Shown piece by piece: positions 5,291-5,440 of a DNA stretch of 5,440 nt. A program made the translations under genes and the position numbers. The notes below the pieces were generated by a model that made no database searches, had not been told where the DNA came from, and saw nothing but the letters and a program-made list of their open reading frames with translations. The DNA is taken from positions 1 to 5,440 of the forward strand of contig JAFGRZ010000241.1 in assembly GCA_016934895.1 (NCBI GenBank), in the 5' to 3' direction. Numbering within the stretch: the first letter of the stretch is position 1; every line of letters begins with the position of its first letter. The DNA comes from Candidatus Aminicenantota bacterium (lineage in GTDB: Bacteria > Acidobacteriota > Aminicenantia > Aminicenantales > UBA8522).

Positions 5291-5440
5291 TCAACGCTCC
5301 AGGACGATATCGTCGTCCGTCTCGAACGTCCGGTCCGGCCCGGCTGAAATCAAACGGTAGTTCTCTTCCGAGAGCCGCTCATACTTGAGAAGCGTCCCCC
5401 AGCCGTCGGATGGATCTCCCGAGAAGAGGCGCGCGGCGAA
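5291..5440 (-). CDS. C-terminal end of a pseudopilin/type IV pilin-like protein, partial
   Basis: The visible 49 C-terminal residues run to a TGA at 5293-5291; the N-terminus lies beyond the right edge. The segment contains DGWGTLLKY (12-20), like the D-x-WG-x-x-Y motif of GspG-type major pseudopilins, then YRLISAGPD (28-36) and an acidic end ETDDDIVLE (40-48). This is the usual C-terminal layout of type II secretion pseudopilins and related pilins, where the acidic loop often binds calcium. The diagnostic prepilin cleavage site and hydrophobic N-terminal helix are out of view, so assignment rests on these C-terminal motifs alone. Its stop is 6 bp from the stop of the convergent J-domain/HTH gene, with no room for a terminator between them. 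Confidence 0.6.
   Translation of the reverse strand, partial: FAARLFSGDPSDGWGTLLKYERLSEENYRLISAGPDRTFETDDDIVLER

Noticed and set aside
5303..5314. A perfect 12-bp palindrome GACGATATCGTC near the convergent ends, considered as a terminator or operator.
   Set aside because: It has no loop and no T-tract, and lies in codons for the DDDIV run of the pilin-like protein, where GAC/GAT codons produce it by chance.

Overview
The window is a compact stretch of GC-rich bacterial chromosome. It holds six complete genes and two genes cut by the window edges. Nothing in it looks mobile: there is no insertion sequence, CRISPR array, tRNA or rRNA. The lineage cannot be fixed from sequence alone. The gene content (corrinoid methyl transfer, long-chain prenyl synthase, omega with a long acidic tail, a MinD-like ATPase next to a J-domain/HTH protein, a pseudopilin-like C-terminus) reminds me of Acidobacteriota, Aminicenantes or deltaproteobacterial-type genomes; this is a low-confidence inference.

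Region 1 (1-1369, minus strand) is a two-gene operon: a zinc-dependent homocysteine S-methyltransferase-family protein, then 19 bp later a cobalamin-binding corrinoid protein that runs off the left edge. Together they resemble a split methionine-synthase-like or corrinoid methyltransferase module. Region 2 (1402-3089, plus strand) starts at a strong extended -10 promoter divergent from operon 1. It encodes a long-chain polyprenyl diphosphate synthase followed 13 bp later by a CYTH-fold triphosphate-binding protein. A possible leaderless 29-codon leader ORF ends in an ATGA overlap with one candidate start of the prenyl synthase.

Region 3 (3086-3580, minus strand) is the RNA polymerase omega subunit with a glutamate-rich tail of about 78 residues. 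Its stop codon overlaps the CYTH stop. Region 4 (3592-5284, plus strand) is divergent from omega and encodes a MinD/ParA-like ATPase followed 3 bp later by a degenerate J-domain plus RodZ-like HTH protein. This pair is the most interesting part of the window. Region 5 (5291-5440, minus strand) is the C-terminal end of a probable type II secretion or type IV pilin-like protein.

The four transcription units have candidate sigma-70 type promoters, all with a TGn extension before the -10. These promoters also decide start codons: in-frame upstream starts for the prenyl synthase and omega would lie in or before the promoter and can be discarded.
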